A stretch of DNA of 64,000 nt from Enterococcus ureasiticus. Lineage in GTDB: Bacteria > Bacillota > Bacilli > Lactobacillales > Enterococcaceae. Location: positions 558,001-622,000 of the forward strand of contig NZ_MIJZ01000001.1 of assembly GCF_001730285.1 (NCBI RefSeq), given 5' to 3'. The notes beneath the pieces were generated by a model. That model was given only the letters and a program-made list of their open reading frames with translations. It made no database searches and was not told the DNA's origin. How positions within the stretch are numbered: the first letter of the stretch is position 1; the number at the start of each line of letters is the position of its first letter. The position numbers were made by a program, and so were the translations under genes. Shown one piece after another: positions 38,478 to 47,631 of the stretch.

Positions 38478-38489
38478 GAAAGTTTTAAA

Positions 38490-38690
38490 TTAGTTTTTTA
38501 CGATGTTAGTTGCTTGTGGTCCACGTTGACCTTCTTCGATATCGAATGATACGCTTTGACCTTCGTCTAGAGATTTGAATCCGTCACCTTGGATTGCTGA
38601 AAAGTGTGCGAACAAATCTGTTCCGTTATCTTGAGTAATAAAACCAAAACCTTTATCTGCGTTAAACCATTTCACTGTACCTGTATTCAT
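38490..38690 (-). CDS. Cold-shock protein (CspA family)
   Basis: 66-aa single cold-shock domain, a nucleic-acid chaperone. RNP1 is KGFGFIT (about 13-19) and RNP2 is LFAHFSAI (about 26-33), and [18 protein letters not shown] ends the fold. AGGAGG precedes the ATG. A leader of about 110 nt from a TATAAT -10 (38811-38806) is typical of csp genes, whose 5' UTR often controls stability and translation in the cold. Which csp paralogue it is cannot be said. Confidence 0.95.
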   Translation of the reverse strand: MNTGTVKWFNADKGFGFITQDNGTDLFAHFSAIQGDGFKSLDEGQSVSFDIEEGQRGPQATNIVKN

Positions 38691-38811
38691 AAATGTGTTC
38701 CTCCTAGTGCTTTTAGCACGATTAATTTTTGCAATACCTTTGTGATAAAAAAAAGAGGAATTAAAACACCCTTACGAATGAAATGACCTATTAATTTAAA
38801 TTACAATTATA
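38691..38811 (-). promoter_or_regulatory. Promoter and long 5' UTR of the cold-shock gene
   Basis: The -10 TATAAT is at 38811-38806; no good -35 is seen. The 100-nt leader before AGGAGG contains a GTGTTTTAATTCC stretch and may fold as a cold-responsive leader. Structure not worked out. Confidence 0.5.
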
Positions 38812-38919
38812 CTACGTTTCCTAGTATACGACCTTATTGAATGAAAGTATACATTTATATTCAATTATGAGAAAATACTCATTTAACTCATTACTTTTTA
38901 GCCTTATTTACCTTAAATA

Positions 38920-38985
38920 TTAAAATCCCACCTCGAATGAGATGGGATAAGGATAGTTATTTGTTAAGGTATTGATTTTTCAGAC
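38920..38985 (-). ncRNA. Possible third, diverged member of the small RNA family
   Basis: Promoter: -35 TTGCAT (39020-39015), 17-bp spacer, -10 TAAACT (38997-38992). The predicted RNA contains ATACC, then CTATCCTTATCCC, and ends in TCCCATCTC/GAGGTGGGA with TTTTAA. The terminator stem keeps the same G-U pair as copy 2. It lacks the first stem-loop, and the T-run is weak. Confidence 0.45.
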
Positions 38986-39118
38986 TTACTTAGTTTACTA
39001 CATAATGCACATTCATGCAATCACATATTATCACATTGCAGAATAAAAATGCTTCAAAGCAATTTGAGTTAGTAAAAGTTCACTTTGAATATTCGTAATC
39101 AGTGAGCTTGTCACTCTA

Positions 39119-40099
39119 TCATCCTAATTTATTATAAGTATCAATTAACGCTGAATATTTACTTTGTATATTTTCCACAGCGTCAATCACGGCTTCCTCA
39201 TCCTCTCCAAAACTACCATAGAGTGCATTTGATGCAGTTTTAAATTCTGATGCTTTACTTACAAAACTCTCGATAATATTACTTGCAGTTGGTGAAGAAA
39301 AACCTTCTTTTTCTATCGCTTTTGAATCTTTAGATACTGCTTTTAGTTCATCTAACGATTTAGACACTTTAGTGTTTACTTCCGCATATTTCTCAGTAGT
39401 TAAATTTATCGTACCATTTTCTGCTATGCTATCATTAACAAGATTTCTAGCTTCTTTTGCAGCATCAATAAATTGCATCATTCCTAATGTAATTTTGTTG
39501 TCTTCCTTTTCATGTACTTTACGATCATCCTTCTCCGTTTCGTCCATCAAAATCCGCATCTTATCACAGAATATTTTAATCGGTTCATCGGTCTCTTTAT
39601 ATACCGATAAAAGCTTGGCATTTAACTCTTTTCCTTTTTCATCATGATCATTCAAGAAATCTTTTTCCTCGTAATAATTCTCAATTTCTTCTAAAATCGA
39701 TATTTCTTTTTTCAGAAAGTCTAGCATGACTGCTACATCTTTATCTATATCCATTTTTGGTTTGGTTGAGAGTCCTTTATCAGCTTTTTCAATCGCTGGT
39801 TGAACTAAGCTTGTTGCTCCTGTAAATGCTTGTGCATATTTATCGCCTGTTGGTATAAAGTTACCCGCTTCATCCATATGCTTCTCAGTATAAGAATTTT
39901 TAATCGTTGATAATTCACCTGTTAAAACATTGAATAAGTCAACATATGCATTGTACTTGTCTACTTCATTCATTTTAGTCGAATCAGAATCATACTTCTT
40001 GATACTCTCTTTGGCCGTATCTAACTTACCACAACTAACCATAAGAGCTAAAAGACTGAATGCCAAAATAAACGTGAACATTTTACCCTTATTTCTCAT
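39119..40099 (-). CDS. DUF3829 (YiiG-like) lipoprotein
   Basis: 326 aa. Lipobox LMVSCG (Cys23) after a hydrophobic signal. The rest is helical and charged (DKYNAYVDLFNVLTGEL, AVMLDFLKKEISILEEIENYYEEKDF, FIDAAKEARNLVNDSI), the pattern of YiiG-family lipoproteins. It probably sits on the outer face of the membrane. Third gene of a minus-strand run with the tubby-like and DUF5067-like genes. Function unknown. Confidence 0.82.
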   Translation of the reverse strand: MRNKGKMFTFILAFSLLALMVSCGKLDTAKESIKKYDSDSTKMNEVDKYNAYVDLFNVLTGELSTIKNSYTEKHMDEAGNFIPTGDKYAQAFTGATSLVQPAIEKADKGLSTKPKMDIDKDVAVMLDFLKKEISILEEIENYYEEKDFLNDHDEKGKELNAKLLSVYKETDEPIKIFCDKMRILMDETEKDDRKVHEKEDNKITLGMMQFIDAAKEARNLVNDSIAENGTINLTTEKYAEVNTKVSKSLDELKAVSKDSKAIEKEGFSSPTASNIIESFVSKASEFKTASNALYGSFGEDEEAVIDAVENIQSKYSALIDTYNKLG

Positions 40100-40151
40100 C
40101 AGTTATACTTCCCTTATTTTATTGTTCAGTAAAAAATTCACCTTTAACTGA

Positions 40152-40655
40152 CTATCGCTTCGTATAATAGATACGATCCAAAGCAATGGTTGTTAGTAAA
40201 AAAGCTTTTTGATCATGAGCGTCATCAATCTCAATGTGATATTCATCACCGCCTAAGGTCAGTTTTCTTTTATCAATATCACAAATAATGTTATCTTGCA
40301 TCGTAAACTGATGACTACCCGTCATGCCATAACCTAATTTTACATCTCCAATAGGTGAATCAATAGTAAATTTGTAACTGAAAATATTTAACGAACGCGC
40401 CATTGATAGAATCTTTTGATCATCTATTAAAATATGGTACTTTTTAAAATTGTATCTTAAAAACGAACCAATAATACTTAAAAAGTTGACATCCGTCCTG
40501 CATTTTGCCAATGTTTGACCATCTAAATCAGTAATTTCAAATTTTTCTCTTCCTAAAAAACTTCCTTTTACTTTATATAATGGATTTCCTGCTCCATCTA
40601 AAATTTCATAGGTTGGTTTTAAGGCAACTAATTTTTGTTTGATAACATATTTCAT
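40152..40655 (-). CDS. LURP-one/Tubby-C2-like (YxjI) protein
   Basis: 167 aa, cytoplasmic, predominantly beta. The series YEILDGAGNPLYKVKGSFL, KFEITDLDGQTLAKC, YHILIDDQKIL and DIDKRKLTLGGDEYHIEI fits the LURP-one-related/tubby-like barrel. Relatives are called YxjI in Bacillus; function is unknown, and phospholipid binding has been proposed for tubby-like folds. AAGGAG precedes the ATG. It lies between two lipoprotein genes and is probably cotranscribed. Confidence 0.8.
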   Translation of the reverse strand: MKYVIKQKLVALKPTYEILDGAGNPLYKVKGSFLGREKFEITDLDGQTLAKCRTDVNFLSIIGSFLRYNFKKYHILIDDQKILSMARSLNIFSYKFTIDSPIGDVKLGYGMTGSHQFTMQDNIICDIDKRKLTLGGDEYHIEIDDAHDQKAFLLTTIALDRIYYTKR

Positions 40656-40714
40656 AATAAAACTCCTTTTTATTTTTCACTCTTTTATTTCAGTACATTA
40701 TTCTGACACCTTTT

Positions 40715-41620
40715 CTATTTCTTCGCTGGTACCGCTATTTCCAATGTGTTGAGTAAGTTATATTCATCGTCATATACTGCCAAATGGATTGGTGTCTCTT
40801 CATTTAGAAGCTTAAACGTTTCGTAATATAGCATCTCTCCATCTGGTTCCAAAGGATCTCTATTGAGTGCTTTTGGATTAAGTCTATCCAGGTCACCTAA
40901 AATCGTGTTTTTTAGATATTCGTTTTTTTGACTGAAGAAAAAATAAGTTCTAAGCGGTGGTATGGACGCAGACTCTTTTTTATTTTTGAAGTTGTAGTAA
41001 ATTACCAGACTAGATTCGCCAAAAGCGTCCAACAGTGTATCAGTCTCCGTGATTTCTACTCTATATTGATCGGTTTCAATTGTGCTACTTTTTGGTACAT
41101 CTGTATTTTTAGGTGTTAATGTCTTAATTTTTTTTGCTTTGATGTCCAATAGGTCGACTCGTTCGTTTTTATAACTCGTGTAAAGATAACCAATTGTCGT
41201 TCCTGTAATGCGTAGTATGTCGCCATTTTTCGGCCACGTTTCTTTCTTGATATCAGATAAGTTTAAATAAATAGGTGTCGCGCGATTTCGCATCAAGAAG
41301 ATTGATATATACCACTGACCATTTAACGTTTCATCCTTTGATTCAATTTGCTTAGGTTCACCTTCCACTTTTGCAACAAAACTAATATCTTGATTAAATT
41401 GTTTAGAATGTTCAATTATTTTTGGGGAATTAGCATTTCTTGACAACTCATTGTATCGTTCTTCCTTTTCTTTTGCTGAAGCCATAGACGAACTCGATTC
41501 TACAGTTTTATCCGAGTTAACTGTCTCGAATTCAGATTTAGTCTTATTAAACATTGAACAAGCACTTGTACTTACAATCCCAATCAGAAAAAAAAACCAT
41601 AACAACCCCTTTCTCTTCAC
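40715..41620 (-). CDS. Lipoprotein with C-terminal DUF5067-like domain
   Basis: 301 aa from GTG 41620 (GGAGAG upstream). Lipobox STSAC (Cys21). Residues 55-170 form a beta-rich region resembling an OB-type fold (WYISIFLMRNRATPIYLNLSDI, GDILRITGTTIGYLY). Residues 180-300 resemble DUF5067 (YRVEITETDTLLDAFGESSLVIYYNF, LAVYDDEYNLLNTLEIAVP). First gene of the operon, with its promoter overlapping a BlaI-like palindrome. It may respond to the divergent BlaI/BlaR1-like pair. Confidence 0.8.
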   Translation of the reverse strand: MKRKGLLWFFFLIGIVSTSACSMFNKTKSEFETVNSDKTVESSSSMASAKEKEERYNELSRNANSPKIIEHSKQFNQDISFVAKVEGEPKQIESKDETLNGQWYISIFLMRNRATPIYLNLSDIKKETWPKNGDILRITGTTIGYLYTSYKNERVDLLDIKAKKIKTLTPKNTDVPKSSTIETDQYRVEITETDTLLDAFGESSLVIYYNFKNKKESASIPPLRTYFFFSQKNEYLKNTILGDLDRLNPKALNRDPLEPDGEMLYYETFKLLNEETPIHLAVYDDEYNLLNTLEIAVPAKK

Positions 41621-41700
41621 TGGATCTCTCCTTTTCTTTTTTATTTTGATATAGATAAATTAACAATTGGAATTGATTGAAAGGCCTTTTCCTTCTATAC

Positions 41701-41760
41701 CTACATCTTGTAGTTATATTATCATGCACTTTTCTATTTTGTCAATAGTCGTGTTATAAT
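41701..41760. promoter_or_regulatory. Divergent promoters with BlaI-like operator
   Basis: CTACA-TCT-TGTAG at 41701-41713 resembles the TACA/TGTA dyad of BlaI/MecI. It lies just downstream of a minus-strand promoter (TTGACA at 41746-41741, TAATAT about 18 bp on) driving the lipoprotein operon. The plus-strand blaI promoter has an extended -10 (TGTTATAAT, 41752-41760). Confidence 0.55.
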
Positions 41761-41819
41761 TGAATTGTTCGCAATAAAAAGTTACTTTTATCACAGATTT
41801 TAAAAAAAGGAGGACCTCT

Positions 41820-42194
41820 ATGACACTGAAAATATCTGATTCAGAATTAGAAATATTACGAATAATCTGGGCGCATAACGGACGTATGATGTTTTCTGAG
41901 ATTGTTGAAGAGTTACATGCAAAAAATTTTGAATGGAAAAATAATACTATTTTGACCTTCCTAGCCCGTTTAACTGAAAAAAAAGTGTTAGAAGTTCAAA
42001 AAAAAGGCAGACGAAATGAATATATTGCACTTTTAACAGAAAAAGACTACGTGGAGCAAGAAACAAAAGAATTTGTAGGAAAAGTATATGAGGGAGAAGT
42101 CAAAGGGTTGATTGCTACATTGGTTGAAAATGAATTGATATCAAACAAAGAAATAGAAGAATTAAAAGAATATTGGGAAAAAAATAAAGAATGA
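41820..42194 (+). CDS. BlaI/MecI-family transcriptional repressor
   Basis: 124 aa. Winged helix: ISDSELEILRIIWAHNGRMMFSEIVEEL (about 4-31), then WKNNTILTFLARLTEKKVLEVQKKGRRNEYIAL. The C-terminal dimerisation helix contains the segment usually cleaved by BlaR1. AAGGAGG precedes the ATG. The stop overlaps the start of the BlaR1-like gene (ATGA). No beta-lactamase is nearby, so the target is more likely the divergent lipoprotein operon or a distant locus. Confidence 0.9.
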   Translation: MTLKISDSELEILRIIWAHNGRMMFSEIVEELHAKNFEWKNNTILTFLARLTEKKVLEVQKKGRRNEYIALLTEKDYVEQETKEFVGKVYEGEVKGLIATLVENELISNKEIEELKEYWEKNKE

Positions 42195-43309
42195 TGAGTG
42201 AAAAACTATTGAACTTGCTTGTTTCCCTCAGTATTTCGGGTTCAATTTTATTTGGAATTTGGATTATTGCTAGTGTATTCTTGAAGAAAAAAATTTCAAG
42301 ATGTTCTCAATATTATTTATTATTGATTGTTCTTTTGCGATTTGTTTTGCCTTTTTCTCCAAGCCAGAGTCTTGTTGGTACGCTTTTTTCTTCAATCGAA
42401 ACATCTCCTTTCTATGAAATGCTTTATGGCTCTGCAGTGAAGAGGAATTCTTCCGTTTTTATTGGAGATAATGTCATTTTTAAAGATAATATTATTATGG
42501 GCAGTAAAGAACAACCTTTTGCACCTTATATTTTATATATTTGGCTAGCTATCGCCTTTTGTTTACTGATACACAAAATCACAAAATATCAAAGCTTTGC
42601 TAAATATATCAAAACGGACTGGCAACCCGTGGATAATCCAGAAATTCTTGATGTTTTAAGTGAGATTTGCGAAGATAAAAATATCACAACACCCATTGAT
42701 ATTTACACGACACCGTTAGTCTCCTCTCCATTACTCTTAGGTATTAAAAAAAATTATATTGTGCTACCTCATGAAAATTTGACTAAAGAACAGCTTCATA
42801 GTATCTTGTCTCATGAGATCACTCATTATAAGAGTAAGGACATCTATTACAAATGGTTTATGCAACTCATTATTTGTATCCATTGGTTTAATCCAGTTGT
42901 ATATTATATTGGAAAAGTCATGAATCAAGAATGCGAATATGCCTGTGACGAAGCCACAACTCGTCATTTTACAAAAGAAGAATATTATCGCTATGGTGCC
43001 ACACTGATAGAAATGGCTAAACATCCTGGAAATTACAACGAAAAATTAGGATCAGTAACACTTTATGAAAATACTAATGAAATCAAAAAACGCTTAGACT
43101 CGATGTTACTTGCTAAAAAAAGAAAACAGCCCCGACGATCAATTGCTTTTTTGTTAGTTGCTGGATTGCTTGTTGTTGCCTTTAGTTTAGGTGTCTATAC
43201 GACAAGATCTACACCTGTCGAAAATAAACTAGATGAACAAACAACTGATACTAATTCTAATGAAAAAGGTACGACTAATAGTAAACCACTAGGTAGACAT
43301 TTCTCTTAA
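42191..43309 (+). CDS. BlaR1/MecR1-like membrane peptidase (M56) without sensor domain
   Basis: 372 aa. Membrane segments at about 10-30, 38-55 and 110-130, then the M56 domain with zinc site HEITH (208-212) and a downstream NQECEYACDEA. A last membrane segment lies at about 318-338. True BlaR1/MecR1 proteins (about 585-600 aa) continue into an extracellular penicillin-binding sensor. Here only a 35-residue polar tail follows, so the stimulus is unlikely to be direct beta-lactam acylation. It presumably cleaves the co-encoded BlaI-like repressor. Confidence 0.88.
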   Translation: MMSEKLLNLLVSLSISGSILFGIWIIASVFLKKKISRCSQYYLLLIVLLRFVLPFSPSQSLVGTLFSSIETSPFYEMLYGSAVKRNSSVFIGDNVIFKDNIIMGSKEQPFAPYILYIWLAIAFCLLIHKITKYQSFAKYIKTDWQPVDNPEILDVLSEICEDKNITTPIDIYTTPLVSSPLLLGIKKNYIVLPHENLTKEQLHSILSHEITHYKSKDIYYKWFMQLIICIHWFNPVVYYIGKVMNQECEYACDEATTRHFTKEEYYRYGATLIEMAKHPGNYNEKLGSVTLYENTNEIKKRLDSMLLAKKRKQPRRSIAFLLVAGLLVVAFSLGVYTTRSTPVENKLDEQTTDTNSNEKGTTNSKPLGRHFS

Positions 43310-43346
43310 AACAATTTTTAATCTGATGTTTAAATCTAATGAAATC

Positions 43347-43398
43347 AAAAAAATTGCCAACTATCATCCCATTACGGAGATAGTTGGCAATTTTTACT
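43347..43398. terminator. Bidirectional terminator between the blaR1-like gene and lepA
   Basis: AAATTGCCAACTATC and GATAGTTGGCAATTT pair around a 13-nt loop, with A and T runs on both sides. Confidence 0.92.
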
Positions 43399-43479
43399 AC
43401 TACGTGTTAAAAAATAACCCTAAGCAAATTCAGTGCAATTATATCTAGACTAGCTTGCAGTCAAACGATTCATCTCTGG

Positions 43480-45315
43480 TTATTTCTTCGGTTCGTCCTC
43501 GTCCATTTTCAGAACAGCCATGAAGGCTTCTTGCGGAACTTCCACAGAACCAACTTGTTTCATCCGCTTTTTACCATCTTTTTGTTTCTCTAACAACTTA
43601 CGTTTACGTGAAATATCCCCACCATAACATTTGGCCAAAACATTTTTGCGTAGCGCTTTGATCGTTGAGCGCGCAGTGATTTTTTGACCAATTGCGGCTT
43701 GAATCGGTACTTCAAATTGTTGTCTTGGAATTAGTTTCTTCAGTTTCTCGACAATGACTTTCCCACGCTCAAAAGCAAAATCTTTATGCACAATAAAGCT
43801 AAGCGCATCGACTTTTTCTGAGTTTAATAAGATATCCATCTTAGATAGATTGCTCTTACGGTACCCGATCATTTCATAATCTAATGAAGCATATCCTTTT
43901 GTTCCTGATTTTAAGCGGTCAAAGAAATCATACACGATCTCTGATAACGGCATATCATAAATGACATTTACTCGGTATTCATCCAAGTAATCCATTGTGA
44001 CAAACTCACCACGTTTACGTTGTGAAATTTCCATAACAGCCCCAACATATTCATTTGGCACCATAATTGTCGCTTTAACGTATGGTTCTTCCACAAAGTC
44101 AACAGAGCTTTGGTCTGGAAATTCTGCTGGATTATCTACCACGATTTTCGTACCATCTGTCTTTGTTACATGATAAATTACGGAAGGAGCTGTCGTAATC
44201 AAATCAAGATTAAATTCTCGTTCCAAGCGTTCTTGAATCACATCCATATGCAACAAACCTAAAAATCCACAACGATAACCAAACCCTAATGCTTGAGACG
44301 ATTCGGCTTCAAATTGTAAGGCAGCATCATTTAGCTGTAATTTTTCTAAGGCTTCACGCAACTCAACATAACGTGAATTGTCGATTGGATAAAGTCCGCA
44401 ATAAACCATCGGATTCATTTTACGATAACCAGCTAAAGCTTCTTTCGCAGGATTATTCGCTAACGTTACGGTATCCCCCACTTGCGTGTCACGAACAGTT
44501 TTGATTGCAGCTGTAATATAACCAACATCGCCAACCATTAAGAAGTCACGACTGATTGGTTTTGGTGAAAAAATCCCAACATCTGTCACTTCAAAGGTTT
44601 TATTATTATTCATCATCATGATCTTATCACCAGGTTTTACAACCCCGTCCATGATCCGCACATTTAAAATAACCCCACGATAACTGTCATAGACTGAATC
44701 AAAAATCAACGCTTTTAATGGCGCTTCAAGATCTCCTGTCGGAGCGGGAACCAAATCAACGATTTGTTCTAGAATGTCTTCAATCCCGATCCCTGCTTTG
44801 GCACTTGCTAAAACAGCGTCACTAGCATCAATTCCGATTACATCTTCTATTTCTGTACGAACTCGTTCTGGATCTGCCGCCGGTAAATCGATTTTATTGA
44901 TCACTGGAATAATTTCCAAATCATTATCTAAAGCTAAATAAACGTTCGCTAATGTTTGTGCTTCGATTCCTTGCGCCGCATCCACAACTAAAATTGCACC
45001 CTCACAGGCTGCCAAACTTCTTGATACTTCATAAGTGAAATCGACATGTCCTGGCGTGTCGATCAAATGAAAGATATAATCTTCGCCATCTTTTGCTGTA
45101 TATGTTAATTCAACAGCATTCAGTTTGATCGTAATCCCGCGCTCACGTTCTAAATCCATCGCATCGAGTAATTGATCTTGCATTTCACGATCTGACACAG
45201 TTTCCGTTTTTTGTAGAATCCGGTCAGCAAGTGTTGATTTCCCATGGTCAATATGAGCAATAATGGAAAAGTTACGAATTTTTTCTTGTCTTTGCTTCAT
45301 TTCATTTATATTCAT
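43480..45315 (-). CDS. lepA: Elongation factor 4 (ribosome back-translocase)
   Basis: Translational GTPase. 611 aa. G1 [10 protein letters not shown] near 20-29, G3 DTPGHVDF near 86-93, G4 NKID near 140-143. The LepA-specific C-terminal domain carries [38 protein letters not shown] split across 536-575. The start at 45315 has an AGGA site; a second ATG five codons in would also match relatives. Confidence 0.98.
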   Translation of the reverse strand: MNINEMKQRQEKIRNFSIIAHIDHGKSTLADRILQKTETVSDREMQDQLLDAMDLERERGITIKLNAVELTYTAKDGEDYIFHLIDTPGHVDFTYEVSRSLAACEGAILVVDAAQGIEAQTLANVYLALDNDLEIIPVINKIDLPAADPERVRTEIEDVIGIDASDAVLASAKAGIGIEDILEQIVDLVPAPTGDLEAPLKALIFDSVYDSYRGVILNVRIMDGVVKPGDKIMMMNNNKTFEVTDVGIFSPKPISRDFLMVGDVGYITAAIKTVRDTQVGDTVTLANNPAKEALAGYRKMNPMVYCGLYPIDNSRYVELREALEKLQLNDAALQFEAESSQALGFGYRCGFLGLLHMDVIQERLEREFNLDLITTAPSVIYHVTKTDGTKIVVDNPAEFPDQSSVDFVEEPYVKATIMVPNEYVGAVMEISQRKRGEFVTMDYLDEYRVNVIYDMPLSEIVYDFFDRLKSGTKGYASLDYEMIGYRKSNLSKMDILLNSEKVDALSFIVHKDFAFERGKVIVEKLKKLIPRQQFEVPIQAAIGQKITARSTIKALRKNVLAKCYGGDISRKRKLLEKQKDGKKRMKQVGSVEVPQEAFMAVLKMDEDEPKK

Positions 45316-45607
45316 TAATAGTCCTCATTTCTTTTATGAAAAGCTGAATGAGCTTGTGATTTCGTTGAATCAAATCGTACTGGCTCATCGCTCCGATCAT
45401 TTTCAATCAGCACTTTCCATTATAGCAAGATTTCCATCAGAATTAAAGAACTTTCCCATGTTTCACTATTCCTATTACGCTTTTCAAAAAGGTAACACAC
45501 TATTTTGCAACTAAAAATCCGTCTTTACCATTTCTTAGTAAGTAATACTCTATTTATTCCCGTTTTTTTGATATACTGGAGGTAGAAAAACAATTGGAGA
45601 TGGAAAA

Positions 45608-46828
45608 ATGGACCAAAAAGAGTTCAGAGATAATTTAGAATTAAAATCAGTAGATGAAAAATATGTGGATCAGTTCAATGAACTATTGAGCTATGTCTTC
45701 CAGTTTACGGAAGCGGATTTAGAAGAAAGCGGCTATGAAAGCAAAAAAGAGTTGATCAAATCAAAACAGCCGATTTTAGAGCAATCAAAAGTTTTTGGCT
45801 GGTTCCATGAGGATCAATTGATTTCCCAAATTGCGATTTATCCGTGTGAAGTAAATATTCACGGGACCCTTTTCAAAATGGGCGGTATCACAGGTGTTGG
45901 AACCTATCCTGAATATGCCAATCATGGTTTGATGCAAGATTTGATCCACCTAGCCCTTAAAAATATGCGGGAAGATCAACAATGGATTTCGTACCTTTAT
46001 CCTTACAGTATTCCTTATTATCGCCGAAAAGGCTGGGAGATCATGTCGGATAAGTTGTCTTTCAAAATTCGTGATACTCAACTACCTAAGCAAGTCTCGG
46101 TTCCCGGAATGGTCGAACGTGTGAGTGTAGATCATGAAGATGTCTTTACTGTTTACGCAAAATTTGCTCGTCAAAATCATGGTGCTTTGATTCGTAGCGA
46201 ATTTAACTGGGAAGAATATTGGCGTTTTGAAAATGAAGATGAACGGACAGCGGCGATTTATTATGGAGCGAACCAAGAACCTTTAGGTGTATTATTTTAC
46301 TGGGTAGCTGAAGACGTGTTTCATATCAAAGAAATGTTTTATATCAATCAGGAAGCACGCAATGCGTTGTGGAATTTTATTTCAGCTCATTTTTCAATGA
46401 TTGATTGGGCTGAAGGGGATATTTATAAAAATGAGCCACTCGCCTTTTTATTAGATGACAGCCAAATCAAAGAAACGATCGAGCCTTATTACATGGCTAG
46501 AATCGTCGATGTCAAAGAAATGCTGCTGGCTTATCCATATGCCAGCACCGCAAAACCATTTCATTTTGTAGTGAGCGATCCAGTTGCTGAATGGAATAAT
46601 GGTGTGTTTAGTTTACTATGGGATGAAGATGACCAAGTTTCTGTAACAGATGAACCGTTAGGACAACCGGTGCATATCGACATTCAAACCTTGACTTGTT
46701 TATTGATGAATTATCGCCGTCCGACTTACCTGCATCGAATCGAACGTTTGGATACGGATAAGGAAACCTTGAATTCATTAGAACGGATTTTACCGGATCA
46801 AGAAGCTTACTTTAGCGATTATTTTTGA
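45608..46828 (+). CDS. Eis-type GNAT acetyltransferase
   Basis: 406 aa. The N-terminal GNAT domain shows MGGITGVGTYPEYANHGLMQDLIHLAL (about 96-122), the acetyl-CoA site, and YLYPYSIPYYRRKGWE. A central second GNAT-like half and a C-terminal sterol-carrier-like region complete the Eis architecture. Relatives N-acetylate aminoglycosides, lysines or other amines; the substrate here is unknown. I recall a structural-genomics entry for a similar E. faecalis protein, but cannot verify it. First gene of a plus-strand run of four. Confidence 0.88.
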   Translation: MDQKEFRDNLELKSVDEKYVDQFNELLSYVFQFTEADLEESGYESKKELIKSKQPILEQSKVFGWFHEDQLISQIAIYPCEVNIHGTLFKMGGITGVGTYPEYANHGLMQDLIHLALKNMREDQQWISYLYPYSIPYYRRKGWEIMSDKLSFKIRDTQLPKQVSVPGMVERVSVDHEDVFTVYAKFARQNHGALIRSEFNWEEYWRFENEDERTAAIYYGANQEPLGVLFYWVAEDVFHIKEMFYINQEARNALWNFISAHFSMIDWAEGDIYKNEPLAFLLDDSQIKETIEPYYMARIVDVKEMLLAYPYASTAKPFHFVVSDPVAEWNNGVFSLLWDEDDQVSVTDEPLGQPVHIDIQTLTCLLMNYRRPTYLHRIERLDTDKETLNSLERILPDQEAYFSDYF

Positions 46829-46866
46829 TTATAATACGAATGATTACTTAATAAAGGATGATTTCT

Positions 46867-47103
46867 ATGAATGACTTTCTTGTTATTCCAACCTTACTAG
46901 CCAAAAGACCAAACATGCAATTATCATTTGCAGAAATAGAAGCACAAATGTCCCATAATCATGTGCTACCTGAACTGGCTAAAACTTATAGTGCCTGGTG
47001 GACTAAAAAAGAGCATTCTTTTTCAAGTGCTTGGGCTGCTTATGGTTATCAAGTGGATAAAGTTGATTTAGTTAATCAATTCGTCTTTTTCCAAAAAAAA
47101 TAA
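46867..47103 (+). CDS. Small DUF7662-like protein
   Basis: 78 aa from ATG 46867 (AAAGGA 8 nt upstream; a second ATG at 46858 lies too close to that site). LSFAEIEAQMSHNHVLPELAKTYSAWW then SSAWAAYGYQVDKVDLVNQFVFF matches the short DUF7662 pattern as I remember it (FAEIE...LP...WW...AW...G..V..VDL). Function unknown. It sits in a run with eis, the deoxyribosyltransferase and the DUF2238-like gene. Confidence 0.7.
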   Translation: MNDFLVIPTLLAKRPNMQLSFAEIEAQMSHNHVLPELAKTYSAWWTKKEHSFSSAWAAYGYQVDKVDLVNQFVFFQKK

Positions 47104-47132
47104 AAACACAAACTTAACGTAGAGGTGAAAGA

Positions 47133-47612
47133 ATGAAAATTTATTTTGCAGGACCAATGTTTGCCAAAGCAGACTTACTTTATAATGAATATTTAGTGAA
47201 AAAAATCCGTGAACTTGATGATTCAATTGAGGTTTATTTACCGCAAGAAAATGGAGCAATCAATGATAAAACAGCCTACGCTGATAGTAAAATGATTGCT
47301 TTAGCTGACACTGAAAAAGTTCTTGAAAGTGATTTTCTTGTAGCCGTTTTAGATGGTATTACGATCGATGCTGGTGTGGCTTCTGAAATTGGTGTGGCTT
47401 ACGCTAAGAATATTCCAATGCTTGGTTTATACACCGATACACGCCAACAAGGAGCGGATAATCAAAAAAAATTAGCAGCGTTAGGTGATACTGCTGAAAA
47501 CCAATTCCATTATCTAAACTTGTATACCGTTGGCTTGGTAAAACTAAATGGATCAATCGTCAGTGAGGAGCAAGCATTTTTAGATTTAATCAAAGAAAAA
47601 TCAAACAAATAA
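47133..47612 (+). CDS. Nucleoside 2-deoxyribosyltransferase
   Basis: Exchanges the base of 2'-deoxynucleosides (purine/pyrimidine salvage). 159 aa, the usual length. MKIYFAGPMFAKADLLYNEYL opens the Rossmann-like fold. The nucleophile Glu is in DAGVASEIGVAYA (about 85-97), preceded by FLVAVLDGITIDAG. AGAGGTG precedes the ATG at 47133. Confidence 0.93.
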   Translation: MKIYFAGPMFAKADLLYNEYLVKKIRELDDSIEVYLPQENGAINDKTAYADSKMIALADTEKVLESDFLVAVLDGITIDAGVASEIGVAYAKNIPMLGLYTDTRQQGADNQKKLAALGDTAENQFHYLNLYTVGLVKLNGSIVSEEQAFLDLIKEKSNK

Positions 47613-47631
47613 ACATATTGGAGGCTTTTAT

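Noticed and set aside
37977-38985. CRISPR-like array from the repeated TCCCACC hairpins
   Set aside because: Only three diverged units at irregular spacing, each with promoter and terminator. No uniform repeats or spacers and no cas genes.
41820-43309. A beta-lactam resistance regulator pair (blaI/blaR1 in the strict sense)
   Set aside because: The sensor domain is absent and no beta-lactamase or mecA-like gene is adjacent. The PBP at 23-25 kb is distant, and I see no BlaI dyad at it.
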